DNA of 64,000 bases from Pinguiococcus pyrenoidosus (Eukaryota; Sar; Pinguiophyceae; Pinguiochrysidales; Pinguiochrysidaceae): assembly GCA_019677205.1 (NCBI GenBank), contig JAAMXY010000047.1, positions 1 through 64,000 of the forward strand. The letters run 5' to 3'. The notes under the pieces were generated by a model, which was given only the letters and a program-made list of their open reading frames with translations, made no database searches and was not told the DNA's origin. How positions within the stretch are numbered: position 1 is the first letter of the stretch; each line of letters opens with the position of its first letter. Of the stretch, positions 33,314 through 43,841 are shown piece by piece. Made by a program: the position numbers and the translations under genes.

Positions 33314-36300
33314 GGAGGGTAGGAGGGTAGGAGGGTAGGAGGGTAGGAGGTTCCCTCTTACCTTCGGTTTGGCTCCAGGATTTCTCAATCGTCGCTCCCG
33401 CAGATACTACTGCACTGGACTCGGAAAGGAGCATCTTGCGATCATTTGCCTCCACTGCGACCACTCGCCATCGATCGGTTAGCTGCCAGCTTCCTTTCCA
33501 GGAGACGGAGTTGATGCAGAGGCGACCCTCTTACCTAATACCTCCGCGGGGAAGAGCATGGTCTCGTTGAATGCCGCCCGCAAGGTCTTGTGTTCGCCTT
33601 CTTGGTCCTCGGCGGATGACGCCCAATCCACGTGCATGGGACCAACCGTGCCTTTCTCCGCGGACTCGGTTGTCCTCCGTCCCATGAAGAGCCTGGTTCG
33701 GGAGAAGCGCGATCTCGAGGTACTCCCCGCCGAATGCCCATTCAAGGCTTGCTCCAAGGACAGGGGGCAGCCCTTTCTGTGGATCACGAGCTCCGACAGG
33801 GATGGATCTGAGTTGGGCAGCATCACTCCGACAACCTCGTCGTCTCGCACAGGCAAGCAGAAGGGGCAGAGGCGCTGCTCCAAGCCTTGCAGAGTCTCCA
33901 GAAGGGCATCGTCGGCCTCTGCTGCTGCTGCTGCCGCTGCTGCGCTCATTTCTTGAGGCGCAGCCGGCGGCGGCGGCGGCGTCGACTGTTCAGGCCAAGC
34001 GTCCTCGGTGGCACCTTCCTTCGAGGTCCTAGCGCCTTCCCCTGAAGCAACGCCTGGTGCATTCCGCTGCCCACCCTGAGCTCCAGCGGGTTCCGGTCGA
34101 GGCGCTTGGCCACGGCTCGCCTCCCCGAAGGCACGCCCTGCCTGGCTCCCTTCCTCATTGACAAACTTCCAGAGCGCGGGCGTCTCGTACAGCTCCAAGC
34201 CGGGGGAGGACATGGCCATCGGTGCTCCACTCCCCAGAAGCAGATCATCTCGAGGAGCTGCTGCACCGGACCCCTCGGCGTCTCCGGTCTTGCCTCCTTT
34301 CCCTTTCCTCCGACCCTTCCCCTTTCGCTCCTTCGCAAGCATCTTGTCTTCTGTCCTCTGGCCGTCATCCTTCGCGATGGAGGCGGTGAACGTTCGCTCG
34401 ATGCTGTTGTAGAAGTCTCGCATCTGCGCGTCATTGCGGGCGTCCCTCTTCCTCGCCTCCTCCTCGGTTTCCGCCCTTGTCGTGACTACCGGGTTCCCGT
34501 CCTGGAACACAATGAAGACGGCCTCCGTGACTCCACCGTCGCGTAGGCCACTCTCGGGCGGCAGATCGATCACCTCCCGCGGTCGGCGATCGCGCTGCTT
34601 CGGCTTCGCAAAGCCCTGTCCAGTCCGCCACTGCGGCTTGGACTGCTTCCGCTGCGACGCATCCGATGCTCCGTCCGCTGATCCGTCCGCTGATCCGTCC
34701 GCTGCTCCGTCCGCTGCTCCGTCCGCTGCTCCGTCCACTGATCCGTCCGATGCTCTGGTCCGATGATAGTCTGCTGCCTCTCCGGAGACAGCTTCGGTCG
34801 CGGATGCCTCTCCGTTGAGGAGAGGCACGCTGTTGCTGCCGAAGGTTTCTTCCACCGGTGTCTCCTGCGGCGGCGCGCTGCTGACGTCTTGCGGAAGCTG
34901 CTGCCAGGAAAACACCAGGTTCTCATCCTCCTCGAGGCCGTTCTGAGGGACGGGAACCAGCGAAGTCTGGGATTGGCCATCCAGTCGACCGGTCAGTCCT
35001 TCTCCATTCTTGCCGGAATGAATGCTGTCAACGAGGACGCTCAGCGCGTCCTGCGCATTGGCAAATGGCTTCGCCTCGAACGATGCACCAAAGATCTTGT
35101 GCCCGCGGAACACGTGGGGATGGACGTTCAGCATCTTGCTCAGATACTCCCGTGCCTGCCGCAGCTCCATAATGGCTAGTGCAATGGCCATGTCCTCCAC
35201 CGTCTTCTGCCCCGTTCTGCTCAGGGCATACTGAAGCAGCTTCTCCTCCGACGGAAACGAGTTCCCGTGGGAAGCCTTGACATGCGCCTCCGCATGGTGA
35301 GCGGCGCTCTGGATCGCGCTGAGACCGACGTCGCACGCCCGCTGTCGGCCTACTGGATTGCTCCGAAAGTACGAGCGAAGCCGCGCACGTGCGGAGCGCG
35401 TCTTCGCCAACCGGATCCACGAGATGTCGGGCGTCTCGCTCAGCCCCTCGAAGATCGTTCGCCCATCCTTGCTACCGTCCGCGGGGCGACGGAACGGCTC
35501 CTCACCGGCCATCTCAACGGAGACCACGTCGCCGTTCTTCAGCTGATAGTCGGGCTTCTCCGGCTTCCCGTTGATGCTGACTCCGATCATTTTTAGGCCC
35601 ACCTCGGTGTGTATCTGAAAGGCCAAGTCGATGACCGTAGCCCCGCGGCTGAGGTCCAGGATCTTGCCGTCCCGCAGGAAGATGAAGACCCGCTTCCCGA
35701 GCACCTCTTGCCGCACGCTGTCTACGAACTCCTTGCTTGTCGCGACCTCGTCTTCCCAGTCCTTGATGGTGTCGAGCCACGGGATGGCCGGAGGCAGCCG
35801 CTTGCCCTTGTGAGGCACCGGGGGCGACTGCTCGAAGGTCTTTCCCGCCGTTTCTTGGGTGCGCGTCGAGTTCTCAGATCGACGCAGCAACTCCGCCGCG
35901 GTGCCCTGTTCATCGTCCGGCCGCGCTTCTCCAGAGACGTTCTGGCCCATCTCAACCTCCTCCTGCACGGTGTACCTCGTCTTGGCGTACTGCCAGTGTG
36001 CCGCGTAGCCGAACTCGGCGATGCGGTGCATCCACGAGGTCCGGATCTGGACCTCGACAACCTGTCCGTTGTGCATGATCGACGTGTGCAGAGACTGGTA
36101 CCCGTTCGGCTTCGGAAAGGAGATGTAGTCTTTCACTTGCGCGGGCATCGGCCGATAGCCCGGTAGGTGCTGCACCAAGCCGAGGACGTGGTAGCAGAGC
36201 CACACGCCGCGCATCTGGTAGCTGTCCTCGTCCTCGTTCTCGCGCTTGGCCAGGTCAAGCACGACCCGCAGTGCCACCGTGTCCTGTATGTAATCGAGGC

Positions 36301-37387
36301 TCCGCTCCGTGTGCTCCATCTTCATCCAGAGACTGTACATTTCCTTCATTCGCCCCGTGACGGCGATGCCCACGGCTTCGTTCCGCAGCATCGGGTCCTG
36401 GCTGAGGCGCAGGACCAGCGCGTTCTTGCTCGACTCCAGCGCAGCCTTGTAGCCGTCCTCCCGCCGGCGCAGCTTGCGCAGCAGCTTCTTGTACTCCCTC
36501 GGATAGAGGTACATGAAAGCCTTGTCCTCGAGCTCCGACTTGAAATGCCAAATCCCGAGGCGGTGCGCCAGCGGTGCGAAGATGTCCAGCGTCTCGCGGC
36601 TGATTCTCTTCTGCTTCTCCGGAGGCATGTGCTTCAAGGTGCGCATGTTGTGCAGCCGGTCTGCGAGCTTCACGACGATGATGCGGAAATCCTCTGCCAT
36701 GGCGATGAACATCTGCCGGAGGTTCTCCGCCTGCTCCTCCTCCTTCTTCCGCCACTGCAGCTCCGGATCCGGGTTTGGATTGGCGCCGCTGATCGCAAGG
36801 CGGGGCAGCTTCGACACCTTCGTCTCCCCTTCGACAATGCGCGACACCACCGTTCCGAAGCGCGCCGCGATGGCCGGAAAGGTCAGGTCCGTGTCCTCCA
36901 CGGTGTCGTGCAGAAGCCCCGCGCAAATCGCTTCCGCATCCATGTTGAGCTGCGACAAGAGCACGGCCACGGCCACCGGGTGGATGATGTAATGCTCTCC
37001 GCTCTTCCGCTTCTGTCCCTGGTGCGCCCGGAAGGCCAGCTCGAGCGCCCGCTCCAGCTTGTTCACGTCGGCGTCGGCCAGGTGCTCCAGCTCCGGCCTC
37101 AAGGTGGTCCAGTATCCCCGGATCTCCTCCTTGGCCTCTTCGCTGAGCGGCTCGGCATACCTGGGCGGCAGGTCTGAATTATCCTGCGGAAGCTCGTCCA
37201 GCACCATGCCATGCTCTCCGTTTATCAGGATGCGCCAGGCGTCCAAATCCGGCAGACGATCTTCCCGGCTGTGCGCGAACCGAGCGCGATGTGCGCGCTC
37301 CGTCGGCCGAGCGCGCCACCCGAGACGTCGCAGGCCGCTCACGCGGAGCGCGGCGGCCACCAAGAGGAGGCAGAGAAGGCCCCGCAT
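32981..37387 (-). CDS. RelA/SpoT homologue (RSH), plastid-type, four exons
   Basis: Exons 33535-37387 (ATG at 37387), 33362-33493, 33148-33203 and 32981-33073; introns of 41, 158 and 74 nt; 1377 aa. Makes and/or hydrolyses the alarmone (p)ppGpp. The N-terminus is a signal peptide (MRGLLCLLLVAAALRVSG) followed by an Arg-rich transit-like stretch. Then the HD hydrolase domain (HDTVEDTDLTFP, VVKLADRLHNMRTL), the RelA/SpoT synthetase domain (VKDYISFPKPNGYQSLHT, VVEVQIRTSWMHRIAEFGYA), and a TGS domain (VFIFLRDGKILDLSRGATVI). A long low-complexity linker has Gly-Ala-Asp repeats (34664-34760), then comes a Cys-containing block like the RSH zinc-finger (CPFCLPVRDDEVVGV, HRKGCPL). The ACT domain is encoded by exons 1-4: VVAVEANDRKMLLSESSAVV, LHFAVLVRDLAQLK and LCNQLAKIESVVSVHRLFG. 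Bifunctional by motif; plastid location inferred. Confidence 0.93.
33265..33350. repeat. (GA)n microsatellite plus AGGAGGGT octamer repeat inside an RSH intron
   Basis: About 23 GA units at 33265-33310 followed by about 4.7 copies of the 8-mer AGGAGGGT (33313-33350). On the gene strand this reads as (CT)n and lies in the 158-nt third-from-last-exon intron, contributing to its pyrimidine tract. Confidence 0.9.
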
Positions 37388-38064
37388 GCTGACAAGAGGA
37401 AATCTCAGTGTGCGGCGGAACTCATCGAGGAGGGGAAAGCTCCGGCGAGGAAGTATCCGACAGAAGCGTCCGCGCTGGACGTGACAAGCGAGGGCGCTTC
37501 ACTTTCCCAAGTACGCCAAAGCCTCCGTCGGCGAGCGTGAGCGGCTCGAAGGCACCGAGGGGAACGCGACCGTGGCGCCAAAGTGCGTGAGTGCGGCTGT
37601 GTCCCCAACGCGGGGTACCACTTTGGGTACCAGCGCCCCTGGCCTTTCCTACGCAGGATTGAAGTTGCTTCTATTCGACCATAACACAACACAATGGAGC
37701 CGGCTTCTTTATTTTGAAACCAAAAATTAGTACTAAAGTACCACCGTTGTCAGCGAACAGCTGATCACCTTCAACTTCAGAGGATTTGTCGCTTCTGTCA
37801 TGGAATCGGAGTTCGCTTCTCCTGTTCAGAGACTGTCTCATGTGCGTCTTCGTAATTCAGTTACTACTCTTGTGAACCCATGGACGCAGGTGCTTGATTG
37901 GATTTCTTAAGAATGGAGAAAGCCGTCTATCAAATGGCTACATAAGGCATAAGGTTTGTTGAAGGGTAGTACAGTACAGGAATCAGCAGCTGGCGCCAAT
38001 TTCCCATGTTTTCGATTGGAATCTTTCCCACATTTCGCGCGTTTCGCACAATTCGCATTCGAGA
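37388..38064. other. divergent intergenic region
   Basis: About 680 bp between the RSH (-) and sulfotransferase (+) starts; the central part is AT-rich. Short repeated GTACCA motifs occur near 37615-37745. No gene supported. Confidence 0.4.
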
Positions 38065-38940
38065 ATGGCGCGGTGGCTCCTGTCTCGCCTCGTCTTTGTC
38101 CTTTGTCCGCTAGTCCGCTCGAGCAGCGATCGCATCATCTACTTCCTGCACTTGCACAAGGCCGGAGGCTCGTATGTGTGCGCGTTGGCTGGAAAGAATG
38201 GAGCACGTCACACCCCAACGGACAATTGCAACGTGTACGTTAGCGCGGCCGGCGCACAGGTCGCGCGCGCGATGGGACACCCTTGTTGTGGCGATACTGT
38301 AGCTGCGCAGCGCAGCTTTGCGGCCAAGAGCTCTTTGACGTTTGTGGCGAACGAGTTCGACTTGGCTCCCGAGATGGACGTCGATTCCTTTGTCTATGTC
38401 ACGCAGCTGCGGCCTCCCCTGGAGCGCTACGTCTCCCACTTCATGCACGTCTCACGGGCTTTTTCCAGATCATTTGACTTCGACGACTGGCTCCTGAGGC
38501 AGCCGGACAACTGGTATCTTCGGAAGCTGTGCGGACGGCAATGCTCCGAAGTGCCTCGAGGCCGGCTAGATCAATCCCACTACGAGATTGCAAAGGGAAA
38601 GCTGGAAAAGTTCGAGGTCGTTCTGCTCCTGGAAGACCACGCAGGCAACAACGTGCTCTTCGAGGCCGTGCTGGGTTGGATGCAACACCCAGAAAGCAAG
38701 GTGAACGCCGCCCCCGCGTCCCAGACTGTGAATGGAACGCAGCACAAAGACGCTCTGGTGGAGCGGGCCAAGAACAAGAAGTTTGAGGACATGGTTGCCT
38801 GGGACGCTCTGCTCTACTACTATGCGGAGTACTTGCATTACCAGCAGGTCGGCAAAGCGCGCTCATGGCAAGAGTACAGCGAGAGGAACAAAGAGTGCAC
38901 CGGGCCGTGCTGCAGCACGGCTTGCTCACAATACCGATAG
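38065..38940 (+). CDS. Golgi-type sulfotransferase-like protein
   Basis: 291 aa, single exon, ATG at 38065. An N-terminal signal anchor or signal peptide (MARWLLSRLVFVLCPLVRSS) is followed by FLHLHKAGGSYVC, which fits the 5'-PAPS phosphosulfate-binding loop (H-x-HK-x-GG-[ST]) of membrane sulfotransferases. The second motif, QLRPPLERYVSHF, fits the 3'-phosphate-binding block (R-x-P-x-E-R-[YF]-x-S). Several Cys and an N-x-T site fit a luminal domain. Such enzymes move sulfate from PAPS to carbohydrate or lipid acceptors in the Golgi. The length is at the short end of the family. The acceptor is unknown. Confidence 0.8.
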   Translation: MARWLLSRLVFVLCPLVRSSSDRIIYFLHLHKAGGSYVCALAGKNGARHTPTDNCNVYVSAAGAQVARAMGHPCCGDTVAAQRSFAAKSSLTFVANEFDLAPEMDVDSFVYVTQLRPPLERYVSHFMHVSRAFSRSFDFDDWLLRQPDNWYLRKLCGRQCSEVPRGRLDQSHYEIAKGKLEKFEVVLLLEDHAGNNVLFEAVLGWMQHPESKVNAAPASQTVNGTQHKDALVERAKNKKFEDMVAWDALLYYYAEYLHYQQVGKARSWQEYSERNKECTGPCCSTACSQYR

Positions 38941-39898
38941 CAAATCGTCCATAGCTCCGAGTCGCCGCCGGCAATCTCTGTGCCACAGCTAGAAAGTTCG
39001 GCCTTCTGAACCAGGAGAGGCAGGGGCATGGCATGGCATGCCAATAGATGGCGTCCGACAACGAGAGAGAAGAGCATCCTGCCAAAAGCCTCCGTAGGAG
39101 TATCCGCCATGGCCCGTCCACAAGCTCAGCTTGCCGCCTCGCGTATCCGCAATTAGACAAGCATTCCAGGTCTCTACGAAGCAGGGAGGCCATCATCCTT
39201 GCTGGCGTATCCTCATACAAGCTGCATCAAAGCTCACGCGAACTTGCCGACCTCTTAGGTCAAGATCGAGCGCTTTCCATGGTCCCCCTCACTCTAGAAT
39301 CATTGCGCGGGGCTCCTGGTGCCCTGCGTCGGATCCTCGCATCCTTTACAAAGCAGGAACTCCATGTACTCGATGGGCCTCCCCAGGGCTCCCGCTTCCG
39401 CCAAATGGAAATACACTGCCTGTGAAAGTATGGATCTGGTGCCCATGAATCCTTGATGCATATGTATATCAACTGATGTATCATATCAAAGCATGGCTGC
39501 TCCATTTATTTATGTGTCTTGCGCTCCAGCATCCCGCAGGGAGCAGCTCCTGGACTTCAACCGCCGGCTTTTGGAGCGCAGGGGCTCTCGCCTCTCCGGA
39601 GGTCGCTGCGTGCTCCGGCGCTGACGAACTGTTTCGCATCATGCTGTTCAGCTGGCGTGCGCTTTCGCCGCCACTCACTCCGACGGCGACAGCGGATATT
39701 CGCAAGGGATCCGAGCATGACGCTCCCACCTTGAGCGTGCGGTGGAGAAACACACTTTTCCGAGGCTTTGTCTGGGTACCATTGGAGGATGGCGCCACTG
39801 GAAGGGCCTCTCAGTACCTTGCCGTGTGACCCGCCCGCGCTTCCCGCCAATGAATGCCTCGCTCAGGTGGAAGAGGTGCGCCGCAAACGCCTTAAACT
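38941..39898. other. intergenic region
   Basis: About 950 bp; overlapping frames of 60-125 codons show no domain. It probably contains the 5' UTR or first exon of the EF-hand gene that follows, which I could not define. Confidence 0.4.
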
Positions 39899-42330
39899 TT
39901 GTTCAAAGGGTCGAAACAGTCCAACCTCATTTCGTCCGAAAACTCCAATGCCTTGCCTGGTTGTACTCTCCGTCTTGGGTACAAGGCCATCCGAAGAGTA
40001 GAAGCGCTGCCGGGCCTGGTGCGTCAGATCCAGGACAATCGCAGGAGTCAAGCACGGAGGAAGAGCCCTCGGCGCCAGGCACGCCACCGTCGACGAATCA
40101 CTCGAAAGCTGAAGCCAGCGGCCGCTGCGCCGTCCGAGACGGACTCTCCCAGGTCGAGGCGGGCGCAGTGGAGATCGCACTTCTCTCTCGCACACAGCTC
40201 CGAACCAGCGCCGTCGTCCCTACACGAACGCACGACATTCGAGGACGAGGGCTGGGACCCCGACGCCGTGAACGCCTTGACTATCGGCGACCCGGTCCTG
40301 GACAGCATCTCGCACATCCACGACGCCGTGTCGGCGCTGAAGCGCTCGGTCAAGGCGGACCGGACTTTCCTGGAGACGCCGACATCGCACGAGCGCCAGT
40401 CCCAGCAAAGGATGAAGACTTCGCAGGACGCGAAGGAGGAGGAAGTGCGCCGCCTCGCCCAAAGCGTCGCGTCTCTGGGCGCGCAGCGACCAAACCTCAA
40501 CGAGGTCTACAAGCACTACGACGTCGACCGCGACGGCTTGGTGTCCTACGCCACCTTCCGCCGCGGCTTGAGGGCCGACTATCCCAATCTGGACCTGGAG
40601 CAGCCGCAGCTGGAGAACTTGGCCCAAACCATCGACGACAGCGGCGCCGGCTGGGTTGACCTGTCCAAGGCTGACGCACTGCTGGCGTCGGCGGCAAAGT
40701 CTCCGGATGAGGCGGCGAAGCTGGCGCGACGCCTGGCGTCCCCGTCGAAGAGCCGCCTGGCGTCGGCGACACAGTACATGGGTCGCAAGCTGCGCCACGA
40801 CCACCGCAGCTTCATGCACGCCTTGAAGAGCCATGACCGCGGTCGCAGCGGAAGTCTGCCGCTGTCGGAAGTGCTTCGCGTGTGCGGGCGCTATGGCATC
40901 GACGTGCCGGACGAGGTCCTGCACGATTTTCAGGCCGACTTGGTGGGCGCCGAAGTGGCCTCCACCGTGACGGAACCCATCCTGCCTGGACGCAGCGAAG
41001 GCAGGGTGGATCTTGGGGAGTTGGACGCCCGCCTGACGCGCGACGCGAAGCACGCCAGCGACGACGAGACAAGGTTGCTGCTGCATGAGAGGCTGTTCGA
41101 GCGGGTTTCGCACGCGTTCGAGGGCCACGACACCGGCCTGCAGTTCCGCACTTTCAGCAAGATGGACGCCAACGGTGACTCGCTGCTGACTCCCCAGGAG
41201 CTGCGGTCGGCGCTGGCCAGTCTGGACGTGCAGCTGAAGGACGACGAGCTGGACACCATCTTCGGCTTGGTGGACGAGAGCCACCGCGGCCGGCTGGACC
41301 TGCCCACCTTTAAGTACGGGATGGACCGACTGAAGAGCGCCGCTCACGCGCGGCGGGCGAAGCTGATGGAGGCGCGCACGGCCAACCACTCGGCCCATTT
41401 CCGTGCGTCCGACGTCACGCGAGAGCACGAAGGGCTGCTGGAGCTGAAGACCAACTTCCGCGCCATGCAGAGTGAGATGCCAACAAGCTACGTCCGAGAG
41501 CGCCTGGCGCTACAGAAGGTATTCCGCCACTCGTCTCAAACTGAAAGAAGACATCCCATGCTGCTTGGCGCACGTTGGGGTATGCTTGTGCTGGCTCTCA
41601 TCTTTGCTGTCGTTCGTAGATACGCCACAAGGTCTCCGAGAGAGGGGTGGAGGCCGTCAAGAGATTGGCGGCCCAGAACGAGCGCGACTCCGTGTCGACG
41701 CAGGAGCTTCGTGACGAGCTGCAGCGCTCTGGCGTGCTGTTGGGTGAGCAGGATTTCCGCCATGTGTTGAACACCATCGATGACCGCCAGCCCGACGGCA
41801 GCATCCGCGTGAGCGACTTCGCCAGCGCCTTCCACGAGGCAGATGCGACGCAGAAGCCGGCCACACCCGAGGAGGTGATGGAAGAGGCCCAGGCCGTTCA
41901 GAGGGCCGTGGGCATCACGAGGAAGAAGCGGGTCCCGGGCGCGCGCGATTGCGCCCTGTCGCAGCTGAGTTTCTGGGACGGGACGCAGCCTGGGTTTGAC
42001 CCCCTCATGCCTGCGGATTCCACCGACAGGTCGCAGCACCTGATGAGCGCCAGGAAGACGGGGCGCTGCCGAGAGCGAATGCCACCGGGCTGCATTCGAG
42101 AGATCCTGAGCCCCGGCGCGGGAGAGAGCGCCATGCGCTCGCAAAGCGCCCCAGCGACCGCCAGGAATCGCTCCACGTTCAACGTCTTCTTCGGCGAGTC
42201 CGAGAGCGGCGCGAGCCCCAGCAGCGTGCGCAGCATGCGCGCAGCGTCACTCTTCACTCCTCGCTCGCGGGTCCCTTTCGCGCTCCACTATCCTGAAGAT
42301 GACCTGAGTCTGTCGAGCGCGGTCGCGTAA
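39899..42330 (+). CDS. multi-EF-hand calcium-binding protein (start unresolved)
   Basis: The frame is open from about 39899 to 41518, then a GT-AG intron 41519-41619, then 41620-42330 with a stop. There is no in-frame ATG before about 40411, so the first exon or start is missing; similarity to domains is only clear from about 40500. EF-hand loops include DVDRDGLVSYATF (about 40520), SHDRGRSGSLPLSEV (about 40830), MDANGDSLLTPQEL (about 41162), DESHRGRLDLPTF (about 41272) and, in the second exon, a degenerate DDRQPDGSIRVSDF. The paired EF-hands in a long helical, acidic protein recall flagellar or cortical calcium sensors; no specific orthologue. The C-terminus is Ser/Arg rich. Confidence 0.72.
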
Positions 42331-42704
42331 ATCAATCGAAAGCTGTGCTTTACTTTGCTACGCTAAGAGTCGGATCAAACGCCTGCGAAAATCTCCAAAA
42401 AGAAAAGGCACGCCTGTCTTGCGTGCAGGACACCTCTGGACGGGGACATGGCAGAACAGGAACTTGGATAGCCCACGGGCCCTTCCCCTCCCCCCTCGCC
42501 GGGAATACCCACCGGGTGGGTCGGGGCCGGGCTTCTTGTGAGCCGAGACCGGCAACCCTAGCACTATGATACTATCGATAGGAAGATGAAATCTTCGTCG
42601 CTCGCCTCTTGGACGGACGCTGACCCGCGAGTTTACAGTGGTGAGTATGAGCATGCTACTCCCGCGTCGAAGACAAGTCTTTCCGGCTTTGCCGCCGCGC
42701 AACG
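42331..42704. other. convergent intergenic region
   Basis: 374 bp between convergent genes; a C-rich run near 42485-42500 and a short CCGGGTGGGTCGGGGCCGGG stretch. Nothing else supported. Confidence 0.4.
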
Positions 42705-43841
42705 CTAGTGGACCGACGCCGCTCTGCGGAAGTTGCTGACGGACCGCGCGACGAAGCCGCTCAGGCTCCGCTTGAGGGAGCGCCCGCGCGCCCGCAGGGA
42801 CTCGCGCTTCTCGTGCCAAAAGTCTTGCCAAGTCACGTACTCCACCAGCGCCTCGCGTGGCTCCCTCGGGCGCGACAGCTTCCGGATCCGATGCGTCTGG
42901 ATCCACGGATCGCCGGCCGTGATGACCGGGCCCACGTGGATGCGGTCTCCGCGCACGAGGTACGCGCGCGCCTCCAGCCAGGCGCCAGGCACGTTGTGGC
43001 CGCCGCACCAGATCTCGACGTCGTCGCCCTTTCGGAGGCACAGCTGCTGCAGCGCGTCTCTGTCTGCCACGGGCTTGGCGTTGGCCCAGCGCAGGCGCTC
43101 TCGCGTGACCCACTCGTTCCATCTCGCGTCCCAGCCCGGGTACGTCACGAGGTAATGGCCCGTCTGCGGGTCGCGGGTGACCACTTCGGCCGTCCACCAA
43201 GCGCAGCCATTGTAGATGACGTCGTTCTCCAGGCGGAACTTGCCGTTCCACGCCACTTCCACCTTGTCTCCCTTGATGGGCGAGCGCAGGCGCCACTCGA
43301 AGGTGGTGCGGAAGCACACGTTCCGCAGCGCGGCCTCCTTCGCCTCCGGCGCGAGGTCGTGGAAGTCATAGGGCGTCACCAGATCTCCGAACTTCTTCAG
43401 GTAGATGGGCCGCCACAGCGCGTTGAGGTCCAGGAGGCAGTCCACCTCGCGGCACAAGCAGCTCACTCGAGTGTAGTCGCTGACCTCGAGGAAGCTGAGG
43501 CACTCCACCAGGAGCACCGTGGGTAGTTCTAGGAAGCGACTGGTTGGGGACAGACGCCGGAGGAGTCGCGCGATCTGCGCCAGGGCCGTCTCGTTCCGCC
43601 GGAGACTGGAACTCCGTCTCTTGCGGTCGTCCACCAGCTCCTGCAGGCGTCGCGCGACGGCGATGCGACTGCGGCGGTCGGCATTGGTACGCAGCACTTC
43701 GTTCACTGCCGAAGTCAGCAGCTGGACGAAGTCGTCGTCGCTGGGCGCCGCGCACACGATCATCGCCCTGGAGAAGCTGCTCGGGACGACGCTGGCAGAG
43801 TGCTTAGCGCTGCGGACTCGCAAGCAGCCTTCGTGCAACAT
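42705..43841 (-). CDS. F-box protein with chromo-barrel/Tudor-knot and Agenet-like domains
   Basis: 378 aa, single exon, ATG at 43841 (an alternative is the Met at about residue 27). An F-box-like segment at about residues 103-150 (LELPTVLLVECLSFLEVSDY, then a C-terminal LWRPIYLKKFG) suggests a substrate adaptor of an SCF ubiquitin ligase. It is followed by a Tudor-knot/chromo-barrel pattern (GDKVEVAWNGKFRLENDV, WWTAEVVTRDPQTGHYLVTY, GWDARWNEWV) and then a second barrel (GDDVEIWCGGHNVPGAWLEA) like Agenet domains. Chromo-barrel and Tudor domains often read methylated lysine or arginine. The combination points to degradation of a modified protein, but this is inference. The basic C-terminal tail may be a nuclear signal. 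Confidence 0.78.
   Translation of the reverse strand: MLHEGCLRVRSAKHSASVVPSSFSRAMIVCAAPSDDDFVQLLTSAVNEVLRTNADRRSRIAVARRLQELVDDRKRRSSSLRRNETALAQIARLLRRLSPTSRFLELPTVLLVECLSFLEVSDYTRVSCLCREVDCLLDLNALWRPIYLKKFGDLVTPYDFHDLAPEAKEAALRNVCFRTTFEWRLRSPIKGDKVEVAWNGKFRLENDVIYNGCAWWTAEVVTRDPQTGHYLVTYPGWDARWNEWVTRERLRWANAKPVADRDALQQLCLRKGDDVEIWCGGHNVPGAWLEARAYLVRGDRIHVGPVITAGDPWIQTHRIRKLSRPREPREALVEYVTWQDFWHEKRESLRARGRSLKRSLSGFVARSVSNFRRAASVH

Noticed and set aside
33164-33388. Ser/Leu-repeat protein on the minus strand
   Set aside because: It is the translation of the (GA)n and octamer repeats in an RSH intron; the real exons use other frames.
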